DNA of 23,602 nucleotides from Sphacelaria rigidula (Eukaryota > Phaeophyceae > Sphacelariales). The notes under the pieces were generated by a model. That model was given only the letters and a program-made list of their open reading frames with translations. It did not search any database and was not told the DNA's origin. Where the stretch lies: contig CAXNAA020000255.1 of the NCBI GenBank assembly GCA_964200075.2, positions 1-23,602 of the forward strand. The letters are read 5' to 3'. Shown piece by piece: positions 10,854 through 20,504 of the stretch. Position 1 is the first letter of the stretch; the number at the start of each line of letters is the position of its first letter. Made by a program: the position numbers and the translations under genes.

Positions 10854-11235
10854 TCGCCCCGATGGCTCAGTTGGTAACCTTCAAACCCTCTGACGGTTGG
10901 GTCGTACGTTCGAATCTCGGAGCGATCTGGGATTTTTTCACACACAATGCCCAACAGTGGAGAGCGACTATGTCGTGGGTACACAAAATTCGACTGAAGG
11001 GTTGACGACGGAAGAGTGCCGAACCCCTATCGCAATGAAAAAAAAAAGGCAAGCACCGCAGAAGGAACGGAGGTTGAGGACGATAACAAACAAAGAAGAG
11101 AAAACTCCTGTGTTGGTCTTCTTCCTGTGTGACGCCGGCTGGTGCGCCCACATGTACCGAAAGGTGTAGACCGGCGTCCATAATAGATGGGGCGACAACA
11201 CACAACACACACTCCAGCCAAATCTTGCAACACTG
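10854..11235 (+). mobile_element. tRNA-derived SINE, copy 1
   Basis: The head looks like a tRNA gene with both internal RNA polymerase III promoter boxes: A box TGGCTCAGTTGG (10863-10874, full match to TRGYNNARNNGG) and B box GTTCGAATC (10908-10916, full match to GWTCRANNC). TCGCCCC at 10854 can pair with GGAGCGA just after the B box as an acceptor stem. The T and D stems are poor, so it is not a functional tRNA. The body of about 300 bp, including an A-run and GGCAAGCACCGCAGAA (11048-11063), matches copy 2 at 16499-16880. The 3' end is placed where the two copies stop aligning. I found no clear target duplication. Confidence 0.72.
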
Positions 11236-12064
11236 GGGCATGCGTACATTTTAGCGTATGGCAATCGAGAATATTTATAACGGTGAACATTGTATATCTG
11301 CTAGGAATAGTGTGCGCTGATCAATTATATATGAGTGCACACTAGCTAGTCATACAATCAATCTCCTTCGTTCATCAATATCGTCGCGCAGCTGCATTAG
11401 TCAGCATTCGAACGTCGATCTACTCTGCTGTACTGCACCGCAGCATGTTGTAGCATGTTGGGTGTAAACCCATGGCGAGTACGAGTAGATGCAATCGAAT
11501 AACTCCAAGGTCCTCCCTGGAGAAATTGACAATCTACAAAGGCAACTCGACCGAGATACTGGTGCCTTGTAGTCAGCGAACACTTACAGTACAAGAGTCC
11601 GCTAGGGCCAAAGTTCTTGAGAGTAGGGCGACGCATGCACTGCCACAAGTTGATAGGGGGTTTTCGTGGGTCCCCGCACTGCCTTGAGCAAAACTTGCGA
11701 ACGCTCGAGGCGCCTACTCCACATGACTACCGCGAGGCAGTATAGCCGAACCTTCGGGTACTCGGCACACGAACCCGCCTACGGGGTATGTGTTGGGTCA
11801 GGATCCTTTATTCCTTCGAGGAAAAAAAAAAGTCCGATAGTGCTGGTACTGTTCTTCGGTTCCTTCCCGCACTGTAGTCTACTGCTCTCTTGGGTTAGAT
11901 AATACTTTCCCAGGTATTCCATGTATGCGCAACATGTCCGTCAACATAGACGAGATTCTTGACCCGTCGAGAGCATTTCCGATCATTGCCTTCGGCAGGT
12001 CCGTCGAAGTCGGTGGTCATCTCCCCAAGGTAGCAGCGAAAAGGGCATCCACATTCGGTTACTC
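11236..12064. other. Upstream region of the fucosyltransferase-like gene
   Basis: No TATA box or initiator that I would defend. Between 11925 and 12227 an open frame in a different register overlaps the proposed start codon. Its first part (MRNMSVNIDEILDPSRAF..., donor-like CCCAAG|GTAGCA at about 12029) could be an upstream ORF, part of an alternative first exon, or chance. Confidence 0.35.
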
Positions 12065-12214
12065 ATGCGCCCGTGCCTGGCGGGCATGGCACTTACCGTG
12101 GCCATGCTTTACATCACAGGGTGGCAATTGGCGCATCCGACACAAGGGACGTCGAGCCCAATCGTCGGAGGTGATCACCGCGCTGCCCACGGTCGAGTGG
12201 ATGCTGCGAAGCAG
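12065..12214 (+). CDS. Exon 1: start codon and membrane anchor
   Basis: ATG at 12065 opens 50 codons ending at CAG|GTATAC, phase 0. The reading begins MRPCLAGMALTVAMLYITGW, a short N-terminus followed directly by a hydrophobic stretch, which is what a type II Golgi signal anchor looks like. No in-frame coding support was found upstream. An ORF in another frame (from 11925) overlaps this exon, so an earlier start or an extra 5' exon cannot be excluded. Confidence 0.45.
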
Positions 12215-15200
12215 GTATACTGCGTGATGGGCAGGGAGCATGTTGATGGTCACTTGTTTCGACCCCATAGACAACGGCAGATGTAGCTGTGTATTTGTGC
12301 TCGTGTTGATGGCATAAATATTTACCCTAAACTTTTCAAGAACGAGTTGTACCTTTTTCAACCCAGTGCCCGATTCATGTCACATTTGGTCCCCCATTAC
12401 ATGCACTGTACCGTCTATGCCTCCGAGAGGGAATTAGCTATTCGGTTGTACCAAGGTGGCTGCTTGTCAAATTGGGCACAACTCTGCACTCGGTACTCGG
12501 AGTATGTGTGTACACTCGACGGTAGCGGAGGTAAACGCCCGCCGGATACGTGGTGCGCATTTGACAGTCGACGCCGCTTGATACTTAACACCAAGCATCA
12601 CGCTAACTTTGTTCATGTTTCCGTGGTCCTGCTACTCCACGAATCGTGCCATGATCGTGGTCAACATCGGCGTTGTGAAGGGGCTCCAACACAACCAGGA
12701 AATCGATTGGCGGACAAAAGTCACGCTGTATCAAGTGCCACGTGCAGTAGCAGAAGAGGTGAACAAGAACAGTAATGACCATACTATATCGAATATTGAT
12801 GTATCCTCGACCCAAGGCCTTTTTGACGAGGTGGACGTCATGGCCTTGACGGGCGCTATTTCCCGCTACGCTACCTTCGCGCGGCGCACGCTAGCTGCCG
12901 ACAAACTGGCCTTGGAGCAGTTCAAGCCACTGCAGGTGAAAACATTTTGCGAATTCTCACCAGAGGTGTGATTCATGTGTGTAAACCAGTCATGTAGGGG
13001 ATGCATATCCCGTTGTATCCAGTGCGGTATGTGGCACGTCACTCCAGTGGTAGAGCTTGTGCGGTCTTCATTTTTCTGCTATACTACAGCAGTAGGCGTG
13101 TATCGTTGTGTGTGCATACGTGTCAAGGATGGTGGACTATGCGAAACGGAGGCCTGTAGTCCTTCTTCGATACTGTCAATAACTCCATGTTGTAGATGAA
13201 CGATCTTTCCCGCGCTTGTCTCTTCCCACCGCTTGCGCCGCGCTGATTCCACGCCGTGCCACCACCACCCCCTCCCGCCCCGAAGGGTAAGTACATCGTC
13301 TTGAAGACGGGGAACGAGCTGGCGAACAGACTGAGAGGGGTACTGAGCGGATTATTGCTGGGGATCCTCACCGATCGCGTATTCGTTGCGGATATCACGT
13401 ATCAGAAAGATGCCAGGCAGGGGCTGTTGAGCACCCTTTTTGAGGGTCCCGGGTACCAGGTGAATACCGCATTTGTGCCACTGTGAATGCAGGGAGGGGA
13501 ATGAAAGAACGTCCCAAGGCGGCTCGCAGAATCAGTGGACAATGTCCTTTTCAACGCCGTTTGTATTTTGCATGTTCCCGAAGTGCTCACACACCGCATG
13601 TGCTGACGACTTGAGAGTTGAGTCCCACCGCCAAAAGTATACTCGCACTGCTTGCAATGGATATAGAGAGAGGTGTAAAGCGGAGCAAAACACCCGTTTA
13701 CGACTCCACGCTTTCATGCACCAGGCGTGCCGCAATCGACTCGGTGAAAAGGGAGAGACACATTCTCATCTCCATCCTGTGAATACCTCGATCTCAGACC
13801 AATTCGACCTCGATTTTGCATTGACCGTCCTCAGCATGACCTGTTTGCCGATGAACTCCGACAACCGAAAACAGTGGGATCTATCCCTGCTGCCGGATGG
13901 ACTTCGTCGTGCACTCGCGACGAGCAGAGGCAGGATGGTTGAATTCGATATGCGAGAAGATGACTTCCGCCGCTGGGTCTGTGAAGATGTGCTTCGCTCG
14001 GAGGAACTCTCCGCCGCCCCTATCATCACCCTCTCCACCGTAGTATACCCCTTGCCGCTATTGGCCCGCAATCCGACATACGCCTCACACGCAATTTTCG
14101 CCGCTGGCTTCATACCAGAAAGCACATGGCCTCTGTACCAGCCACTGGGGGAAGAGCATCAGGACGATCCCGTAGTCAGGGAGGTCGGGGGAGGCGGTGC
14201 CGGCGTGGAGACGAAAGAGCTGATGCAGTGGAAAGGGTTCGCGGGGGGGAAACAAAGTAGGATAGAGGCGTTCGAGACGCTGCTGACGAGAATGGTGCTG
14301 AGGCCTACGGTGGAGATGAGAGATAGGGCAAGGGTCATGGAGCAGTTGGTGAGAGATAGGGCGGCGGCGTGGGGAGAGAAACGAGGCATGAAGACGCCGC
14401 CCAGGGTTGTCGGGCTGCACTTGCGGACCTACTACGTGAACGCAATCAGCCCGGGATCGGTGAGTATGACGAGGAAACCTGTCATCCACACAGACCTTCG
14501 TCAATAATCCTCTAAGTCGTAGCCCGCAAAGTTATGAGTGAGCCTGTTTCAAAGCGGTCATTGGCGACGTTCAAAGGGTTCAATATTTCCGGTTACATAC
14601 TTGGAAAATGTGCCGAAATCCAGCGAAACTCACGATGCGGAACTGTTCCTAAATCCGAAATTATTCGACTTTCGGGATATTACTGAACTCCTTAACTGGG
14701 ACAGTCAAGTCTCTGAATGAAAAGCCTCTAATCACGACATTAGCACAAGCCTATCATTAGTGTTGGGGATGTGGATAAAAGGAAATCCACATTCAAGATC
14801 ATTCCCGGAGCTGGAATCACCGAAGATGCACCTGTTCCGACTGAAACTAAGGCAAATCGTTGCTCACAGTTATACACGTACCGATTGATAATCATAACAA
14901 CTCCACGCACATGCACACAGCGACTTTGTGCACACACCCTCTATTCGTCACACTTTGGTTTTAGATTATGGGGGAAGTACAGGCTTTCATTCCTCAGTTT
15001 GTTGTCCGTCCTCGTCCATCAAGGTCGGGGTACATCGGTCATCATCCATCAACTGCGCTGTATTTTCGGCCGTTGTTCAATTGCCGCATTATTGCTGTGA
15101 TGTGGTGTAGACCACTGAGGATCTGCGTGAGATGCGCCAATCAACTGTGGTAGTCTTGGCTTGTGTGAACCGTCACGTGAGTGTCGATCCAAGTGAGGAC

Positions 15201-18200
15201 GTCTTCATTTGTGTGAAGAGTCGTTCTATTCCGTAGTAGGAGACAGCGCACTACACTACACTGCACTGTACTGCGCTGTACAGCACTGTACCATGCAGAC
15301 CATGCAATACTGGACCCTAGCATATTTGCAAATGTTGAGAACTGGCTGCCGGCTTAGTCTTCTTCGAATTGGATATACCTAGGCTGACGATTTTGCATCC
15401 AGACATGGCTAATACCTTACTAGTTTTTATCCCATGTATTCGCCCAAATATGGGATTGTTACACCCGCACACCCGTCGAAGGCTCGGAAATGGCACGCAT
15501 GGTTAACCCTATAGGTACTGGCAATGGAAAGGTGTGGATTTCGAGGTGCTGTTTTTTGAACGACATATGGTTGAGTATATGCAGCTTTCACGCAAAACTA
15601 TTAGCCCGAGGCGTGTCGTTCAGACCCGTATGAAAATGTGTCCCAGTGCCGTACGGGACTCAGTATTTGGAAAATAGACAGGTGGTGCCGATTTTTGTTT
15701 GTATAGAATCCGGGCACGCAATTGTTGATTTTGGCCGTGTGCACAACATTGAACAAACTTTACCCGTTGCGTCCCTCACCGAAGAAAACTACTCGGACCG
15801 CACCGGGGTGACATTTTTGGTGCGCGCATGACGTATTCTGGTGAATTCTTCTGTGGCCTTCCGCCGTGGAAATGGTTGCCGTCGGTCTTTTTTGTTTCCA
15901 TGTTTTCTTCTTTGCTAGGGCTTGAAATGATGAGGCGTCTAGCCCGGGGACGGAATGGGAGGGTTGCCAAGGGTTGATCCCTTCGCTGCCAATTATACAT
16001 GCACGCAAGTGCGGATGCGAACGTCAATACAGACAGATACAAGTACAAAATAGTCGGTAGCGCTATACATCATGGAGTAGTCTCCAAGCGGACAATCACC
16101 ATCATCAACATTCAGCAATGAGCACATCCTACAGTACGAGTGAGACTGAGCTGTATTAGTGGTGGTGCTCTGCTACCTCGTGATGTGCTCATATGCGTCG
16201 GCATCGAGCCTTCATAGATGGGCTTCGTGCGTCTGAAACGACCATTTCGACGTCTGGCTTTGCTGAGAGAAACGAGGGTTCAGAGCGCCGCAGGCAAAAA
16301 AAATGGTCGACATTTTGCGTCCAAGAGCGTCGAAAAAACGTCGAAGGACGTCCAGCAAACGGTAAAAAACGTCTCAGAAATGTCTGAGGATTTTCGACGA
16401 TGTCTGAGAGGAGAGTAAGCGCGTCTGCCACAGACTCAGCAGCGCATTAACTCTATTGATTCGGAAACAATTTGGCACGTGCACTAATTGCCCGCCGATC
16501 GCCCCGGTTTTTCAGTTGGTGACCTCAAAAATCTTGTGGCGATTAGGTCGTGAGTTCGACCTCCGGTGAAGTCACCTGAGTTATTTCTTTTCTCACAATA
16601 TGCCGAACAATTGAAAGCGATTATTTCGTGAGTAAACAAAATTCGGGTCACAGCAGCTGTCGACGAGCACAAGGCACGGCTGAACCCTTCTTGTGACAAA
16701 AAAATCAAGGCAAGCACCGCAGAAAGAAGTAGGAGTACTCAAATAAGATAAGGAAAAATAAACTCCTATGTTACCTTCCTCCTGGGTGGCCCCGGCTGGT
16801 GCACCCTCATACACCGGAATGTGCGTGCGTCCAGAATGAAGGGGACGAACACACACATCAAGACATGTCTGCAATGATTTCATTAACCTCATCGACCAAG
16901 GCGGGTGAGGGTGTCGGGTATTACAGTAGTATTCGTCCTGCATCCAGCAGAGTCCGGCATCTCGTGAATCTCTAGCAGCATTACGGTAGCGTCACGCACA
17001 GTAGTATGGGCGGAGTTTGCTTGCGGACGCGAACCGACGCTTACAGGCATGGCCAAGGGGCTCCTGGAAACCCCGTGAACTACTTATCCCGGGTACGTCA
17101 TCCTCCACCAGTATATCGTGCAAGCATCAATTCGTTCCTTGTCTGCCTCAGTGACGTCTCGATCCCCTTCAGTTATTTTCTGTAACTGCCTCCGATTTGC
17201 TCACTGTCTTTTTCTCATGCGGAAATATATCGTGAGCGTTTGCCTCTTCCTAAGGACCGTCTCACCCCTCTCCGCGATCTTCATTCGCAATAACGTTTGT
17301 TCTCCTCAATCGACGTGTTTCGCTCAGTTGGAGAATAACTTGCGAGAGTTCGCGAGCTGCACGTCAACGAGAGAGACGGGAGTGGATGACACATTTTACT
17401 TCGTGGCAACCGACGAGGCCAGAACGCAGGCGGTGGCACAGAAGGTGAGCAGCTCAATACAGGGCAGGCCGAACGGGTCATGGAGTAGGAAGAAGTGAGG
17501 AGTGAGTTGGAACTAAAATACTGAGGTAGCGTTGATTGCATAGTGAAAAGTTCAGCGGTATTTCGCCGACGGACTCGCCGTGTAGAGTCAGGATTATTGC
17601 GCTTTCAAACCTATTGTTTATCGGAGTAAACCTTATTTATCGGCGTGCGGTTTTGTCTCTTGATGAGCCGTGGTTGTGCGGATACGAGATGCAGTTTTTC
17701 CTGTGTCAGCTTTGCGATGATGGTCTTCACTTCATAACTTTGCCGCTTGTGTTCCTCGCTTTGGTGGTGCTGGGAACTATCGGTCGATATTGTATGACAC
17801 GCTGCTTCAGGTCTGGGGAGATGGCTGTTTCTTCCAGAAATTCGGGCTTACCGGCGGCTTTCAAGAAGGAATGAAGTCTGCACTTGTCGACCTTCTGGTG
17901 AGAGCTCGCGCGCACTTTTCATTATGTGGAATGTTGTGAGGCCATCGCTAGACGAGGTCGGAGACATCGTACATCAGTTTATCACGTTTCCAGTGGTTGT
18001 CGTATACAGCACGTGCTTGTTGCCTCTTCGTATCGTAACGATACCCACTCCATGACTATACATCGCAAGACGATGTGTATAGCTGATCACTTTTCCCTAT
18101 TCCCGCCTCCGACGCTCCCGCCACTCTTACCCCGTACACTCTTGCTCTCTCCGCACACGCCACACAACAACAACCCACCACACGGTTTAAAAAAACAGGT

Positions 18201-18573
18201 GATGGGATCACTAGACGATTTCGTGATCACCCCTCATTCCAGCTTCAGCGAGCTGGGCTCCACCCTGTCCTTCACCTGGCTGTCCGACTACCAGACTGCT
18301 CTTCGCATCCTTCCAAACCGTCCCCTCATGCCCATATTCGCCCACATGAACGAGTTTGAACGGCGGAAAGTGATGTCTCTGCTGGATCGCCGTGCAGCCC
18401 CCATCAAAAGTAGGTCCACCGGTCAGGGGCAGGCGGGGCAACAATGTCTCCGACAGTACGCCGCCGGCATGAGCGTTGTGGTGGCTAGGGGGCAATATCT
18501 TAGAAGTATGTTTGAGACCATCGAAAACGCAGAATGTATGCGGAAGCGGCGAGTTGAGATTGCCGAAGTATAA
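12065..18573 (+). CDS. Seven-exon fucosyltransferase-like gene (type II membrane glycosyltransferase)
   Basis: Exons read by hand: 12065-12214, 12699-12935, 13286-13459, 13875-14459, 17328-17444, 17811-17897, 18199-18573. Every intron is GT-AG and phase 0, and the joined product is about 574 residues. Seen in order: a short N-terminus with one hydrophobic anchor (about residues 5-23); a stem; KYIVLKTGNELANRLRG (131-147) followed by TDRVFVAD (158-165), which resembles the N-terminal strand and loop of GT37 fucosyltransferases; LRPT (329-332); VGLHLRT (366-372) with the HxR motif whose Arg contacts GDP-fucose in this superfamily; FVATD (407-411); and SALVDLL-VMGSLDDFVITPHSSF (444-466, across the exon 6/7 join), the usual C-terminal end of the fold. 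Inferred role: Golgi transfer of fucose from GDP-fucose to a glycan or wall polysaccharide. Acceptor and linkage cannot be read. The exon 2 and exon 4 acceptors and the start codon are the weakest points. GT11, GT23 or NodZ-like assignment is an alternative. Confidence 0.72.
12699..12935 (+). CDS. Exon 2: stem region
   Basis: 79 codons in phase 0, from an acceptor at ACAACCAG|GAA to the donor CTGCAG|GTGAAA. The peptide is mixed hydrophilic (EIDWRTKVTLYQVPRA near the start, ARRTLAADKLALEQFKPLQ at the end) and would form the stem between anchor and catalytic domain. The polypyrimidine tract is poor. A second phase-0 acceptor lies 18 bases upstream (GTGAAG|GGG, exon start 12681) and would add six residues. 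The frame is open back to about 12580. Confidence 0.5.
13286..13459 (+). CDS. Exon 3: first conserved block of the fucosyltransferase
   Basis: 58 codons, phase 0 at both ends. The acceptor follows a strong pyrimidine tract (about 13256-13283, then GAAG|GGT) and the donor is TACCAG|GTGAAT. The peptide contains KYIVLKTGNELANRLRG and TDRVFVADI. The G-N-E-L-x-N-R-L pattern corresponds to the G-x-G-N-R motif at the N-terminal end of the GT37 catalytic domain as I recall it. Confidence 0.72.
13875..14459 (+). CDS. Exon 4: central catalytic domain up to the HxR motif
   Basis: 195 codons, phase 0. It ends at an optimal donor, GGATCG|GTGAGT. It includes a Leu/Pro-rich strand region (IITLSTVVYPLPLLARNP), a glycine-rich loop (REVGGGGAGVETK), LRPT, a charged helix and VGLHLRT near the end. 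The acceptor chosen (AAAACAG|TGG) is the one that keeps phase 0 with exon 3. The frame is open further upstream to before 13760, so the true start could lie up to about 120 bases earlier, with a matching change in the preceding donor. Confidence 0.68.
15247..15292 (+). repeat. Degenerate 5-bp microsatellite
   Basis: A run of CTACA, CTGCA, CTGTA and similar pentamers, about nine units, inside intron 4. A weaker stretch of the same kind (ACTGCACTG) lies near 6915-6940. Confidence 0.5.
16499..16880 (+). mobile_element. tRNA-derived SINE, copy 2 (inside intron 4)
   Basis: Same order of blocks as the copy at 10854-11235: TCGCCCC, a decayed A box (intact half TCAGTTGG), a near-match B box (GTTCGACCT), CACAATATGCC..., an A-run, GGCAAGCACCGCAGAA (16709-16724), AACTCCT, GGCTGGTGC and a terminal ACACACA stretch. 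The length is almost the same as copy 1 (about 382 bp). The A box is degraded, so this copy is older or no longer transcribed from its own promoter. It lies in the sense orientation of its host intron. Confidence 0.7.
17328..17444 (+). CDS. Exon 5: FVATD motif
   Basis: 39 codons, phase 0 at both ends. A pyrimidine-rich lead-in ends at TTTCGCTCAG|TTG, and the donor is CAGAAG|GTGAGC. The peptide runs through VDDTFYFVATDEARTQAVAQ. The FVATD segment is the expected strand and loop after the HxR motif in fucosyltransferase-like folds. It lies 2.87 kb from exon 4. Confidence 0.72.
17811..17897 (+). CDS. Exon 6: EGMKSALVDLL segment
   Basis: 29 codons, phase 0. The acceptor is CGCTGCTTCAG|GTC and the donor CTTCTG|GTGAGA. 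The end, EGMKSALVDLL, matches the helix that precedes the C-terminal D/S-rich motif of the superfamily. The fit across the junction to VMGSLDDFVITPHSSF in exon 7 is the best single argument for this splice model. Confidence 0.72.
18199..18573 (+). CDS. Exon 7: C-terminal motif and stop
   Basis: 124 codons plus TAA at 18571-18573, entered in phase 0 from AAAAACAG|GTG. It begins VMGSLDDFVITPHSSFSEL, the conserved C-terminal strand, turn and SSF motif. The tail of about 100 residues is hydrophilic with three cysteines (QQCLRQYAAG, AECMRKRR) and has no family I can name. The pyrimidine tract (CTCTCCGCAC..., about 18105-18165) lies some 30 bases before the AG. Confidence 0.75.
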   Translation: MMGSLDDFVITPHSSFSELGSTLSFTWLSDYQTALRILPNRPLMPIFAHMNEFERRKVMSLLDRRAAPIKSRSTGQGQAGQQCLRQYAAGMSVVVARGQYLRSMFETIENAECMRKRRVEIAEV

Positions 18574-20405
18574 ATTTCGATGGCTAGCTGCTCGGGGCAC
18601 GCGTAGACGTCCGACTTCCGTAGCTCATACGAATGTGGGGTATTTTAGTGTGTTGAATGGTTCGCCTAAACCAGGTAACAGCTCTCAGTAATCGATTGTT
18701 AGTGTTGTCACGTGTGTGTCCCAGCGCAGGAAGGTAGAATGATGTAGTGTGTGTGATCCCTTTTATGGCATTCCGTGGTGGGGTGATGGGTGGTGCGTTG
18801 AGCGTTTGCTTGGTTACAATAATGTTTGTGATGTGGGGAGTGTCTGGCCTGGAGCTGACGCCTGTGTATGTAAATGCAGCTCTCAACAGATGGGATGTAT
18901 CTTCAGGCTACGAGTATTGACCGAGGGCAGCTGGAGGATAAGCCCTAACACTGTGCGGTTCAAGTGTGATAGCCTGCGCCTGCAGTAGTATGCTTTGGTC
19001 CTTGGGGCGGGCGGGTAATTTGCTCCGAATGTACACACATAGGTCTCCGGTACGATGGATTCGCTTTGGCGCTGAGCCAGGCCATTCATTCAGTATCCTG
19101 AGCAAGTGGCTGAAGAGGAAAGACTAATGAAACCTGATTGGCCAGTTACGCTTGATCGACAGCTGAAGTCAACCATGGCTATTTGGAGCGGAGAAACTAT
19201 TGGGGAGCAACCATTCATGAAATTACAATTTTTTCATTGAGCCACCGAAACAGTTTTGTGCTGTATTCGTGTGTCATGAATAAAGCGCTAAATCACTCGG
19301 TACTTTAAGTTGCACACAACTCTGTAGGCGAGCGTGGCTTACGAAACTCTCGGTCATCAACAAGCTTTTTAAGTCGGCCATCTGCGATCTGCGAAAACAT
19401 CATACTTGATTCGCAAAGCTCCGTTGTCTCTCCGCTCGTGCTTGGCGTATTCACTCCGTTAATATCCCGAGCTGTACGCGCTAGTAATGGAGCGATCTGT
19501 GACTCGAGTCAACATGCACGTAATTCAGCGCGCAGGTGATACAGTAACATTTCCCGTTCCAAAGAGAGTGTGATGAGGGATTCCTCCCTTGCCCTGCTTG
19601 ATGCGTAGTCCCGTGTTGCTTGTGAACGTGAAGTTGCTCGTCCAGCTTCCTTGCAAGCGCATAGCTTCGACACATCAGGCTTTTTGGAAACAGGCACGAT
19701 AAAACGCTAGGGTGTCGAAAGAGACCGGAGACCGGCCGTGAAATCTGTGACTGGTGTCTCGGATACTGGCGGACATGCTAATAGCTATTTATGGTCGGGC
19801 ATGCTTCACATCAGACGTTGACGCTCAAGAAGAGGAGGGTAGGATTTGTACGTTCCTGCGCGATAGCTTATACGTCGCGCGTGAAATTTCGCGCCCACCA
19901 TCTACACAACGCCCCACGTAGATGCCCGATTTCTCGCCACGCCTTGTTGACCCAATGGATGATTTATGTACTGGCGACTGTTCTCGCTAGTCCAACAGTC
20001 CTCGCCAATTCGCTTCTTCGATATGCCCTAAAGTGTTCGCCGTAGTGAAGACAGGCAACGAAGCGTTCAAAGGGGGGCAACTTGCATCAGTACATCTACC
20101 TGTATTAAAATGTCATCTCACGCATAAAAATACTCGCACAATTGAGACCCATGCTTGTCCTCACCTTCTCATCTATGTGACCACGGCTGGATCCCTGGGC
20201 GGTCAGTTAAGGTGCGACAATCAATCAATCAAATCGTCTTAGCTTGCTCAGGGAAGTCAAGGTTCGCGGGTACCTTAACCTCGAGAGGTTAATGTGCTGC
20301 AAAATATGTACAGCAGCCTTGACGAAGAAAAGTCGGGAAGTTCATCGACAAAATACGATTGCTGCCAGAGAAATTGATCACTAGTTTGATACTATTTTTC
20401 AGCTG
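18574..20405. other. Convergent intergenic region (3' ends of both genes)
   Basis: Presumably contains the 3' UTRs of the two convergent genes. No canonical AATAAA lies at a convincing distance from either stop. A small inverted repeat, TTAACCTC-GA-GAGGTTAA, is at 20275-20292. All open frames are below 85 codons and unremarkable. Confidence 0.4.
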
Positions 20406-20504
20406 TCAAGAACATGCAGGGAACTTTGTCGCGACATGTATGTAGCGTGGAAAATAATGGTAGCGTGAGCCCAGCAGCTGGGATATCGCAGAGGTGCTGG
20501 TGCA
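20406..20504 (-). CDS. Possible last exon of the unknown minus-strand gene
   Basis: 32 codons plus TGA, entered in phase 0 from ACTACTGTCAG|TGC. It was chosen because it keeps phase and has a reasonable pyrimidine lead-in. There is no motif to confirm it, and termination at 20607 without this splice is the alternative. Confidence 0.25.
   Translation of the reverse strand, partial: CTSTSAISQLLGSRYHYFPRYIHVATKFPACS

Larger units (their letters stand above)
14460..17327 (+). other. Intron 4 of the fucosyltransferase-like gene (2868 bp) with a SINE inside
   Basis: Begins GTGAGT and ends TCGCTCAG. The other introns of this gene are 301-484 bp. The excess length includes a tRNA-derived SINE copy (16499-16880), a degenerate 5-bp repeat (15247-15292) and a short open frame with heptad spacing (about 16308-16418). 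No open frame inside resembles a missing fucosyltransferase segment, and the protein reads sensibly across the join. Confidence 0.65.

Noticed and set aside
10854-10924. Functional tRNA gene
   Set aside because: A and B boxes are perfect, but the T and D stems do not pair and the sequence continues into a body repeated at 16499, so it is a SINE head.
13532-14504. Minus-strand ORFs opposite exon 4 (119 and 139 codons)
   Set aside because: They are shadows of the GC-rich exon. The plus strand has the conserved motifs and splice sites.
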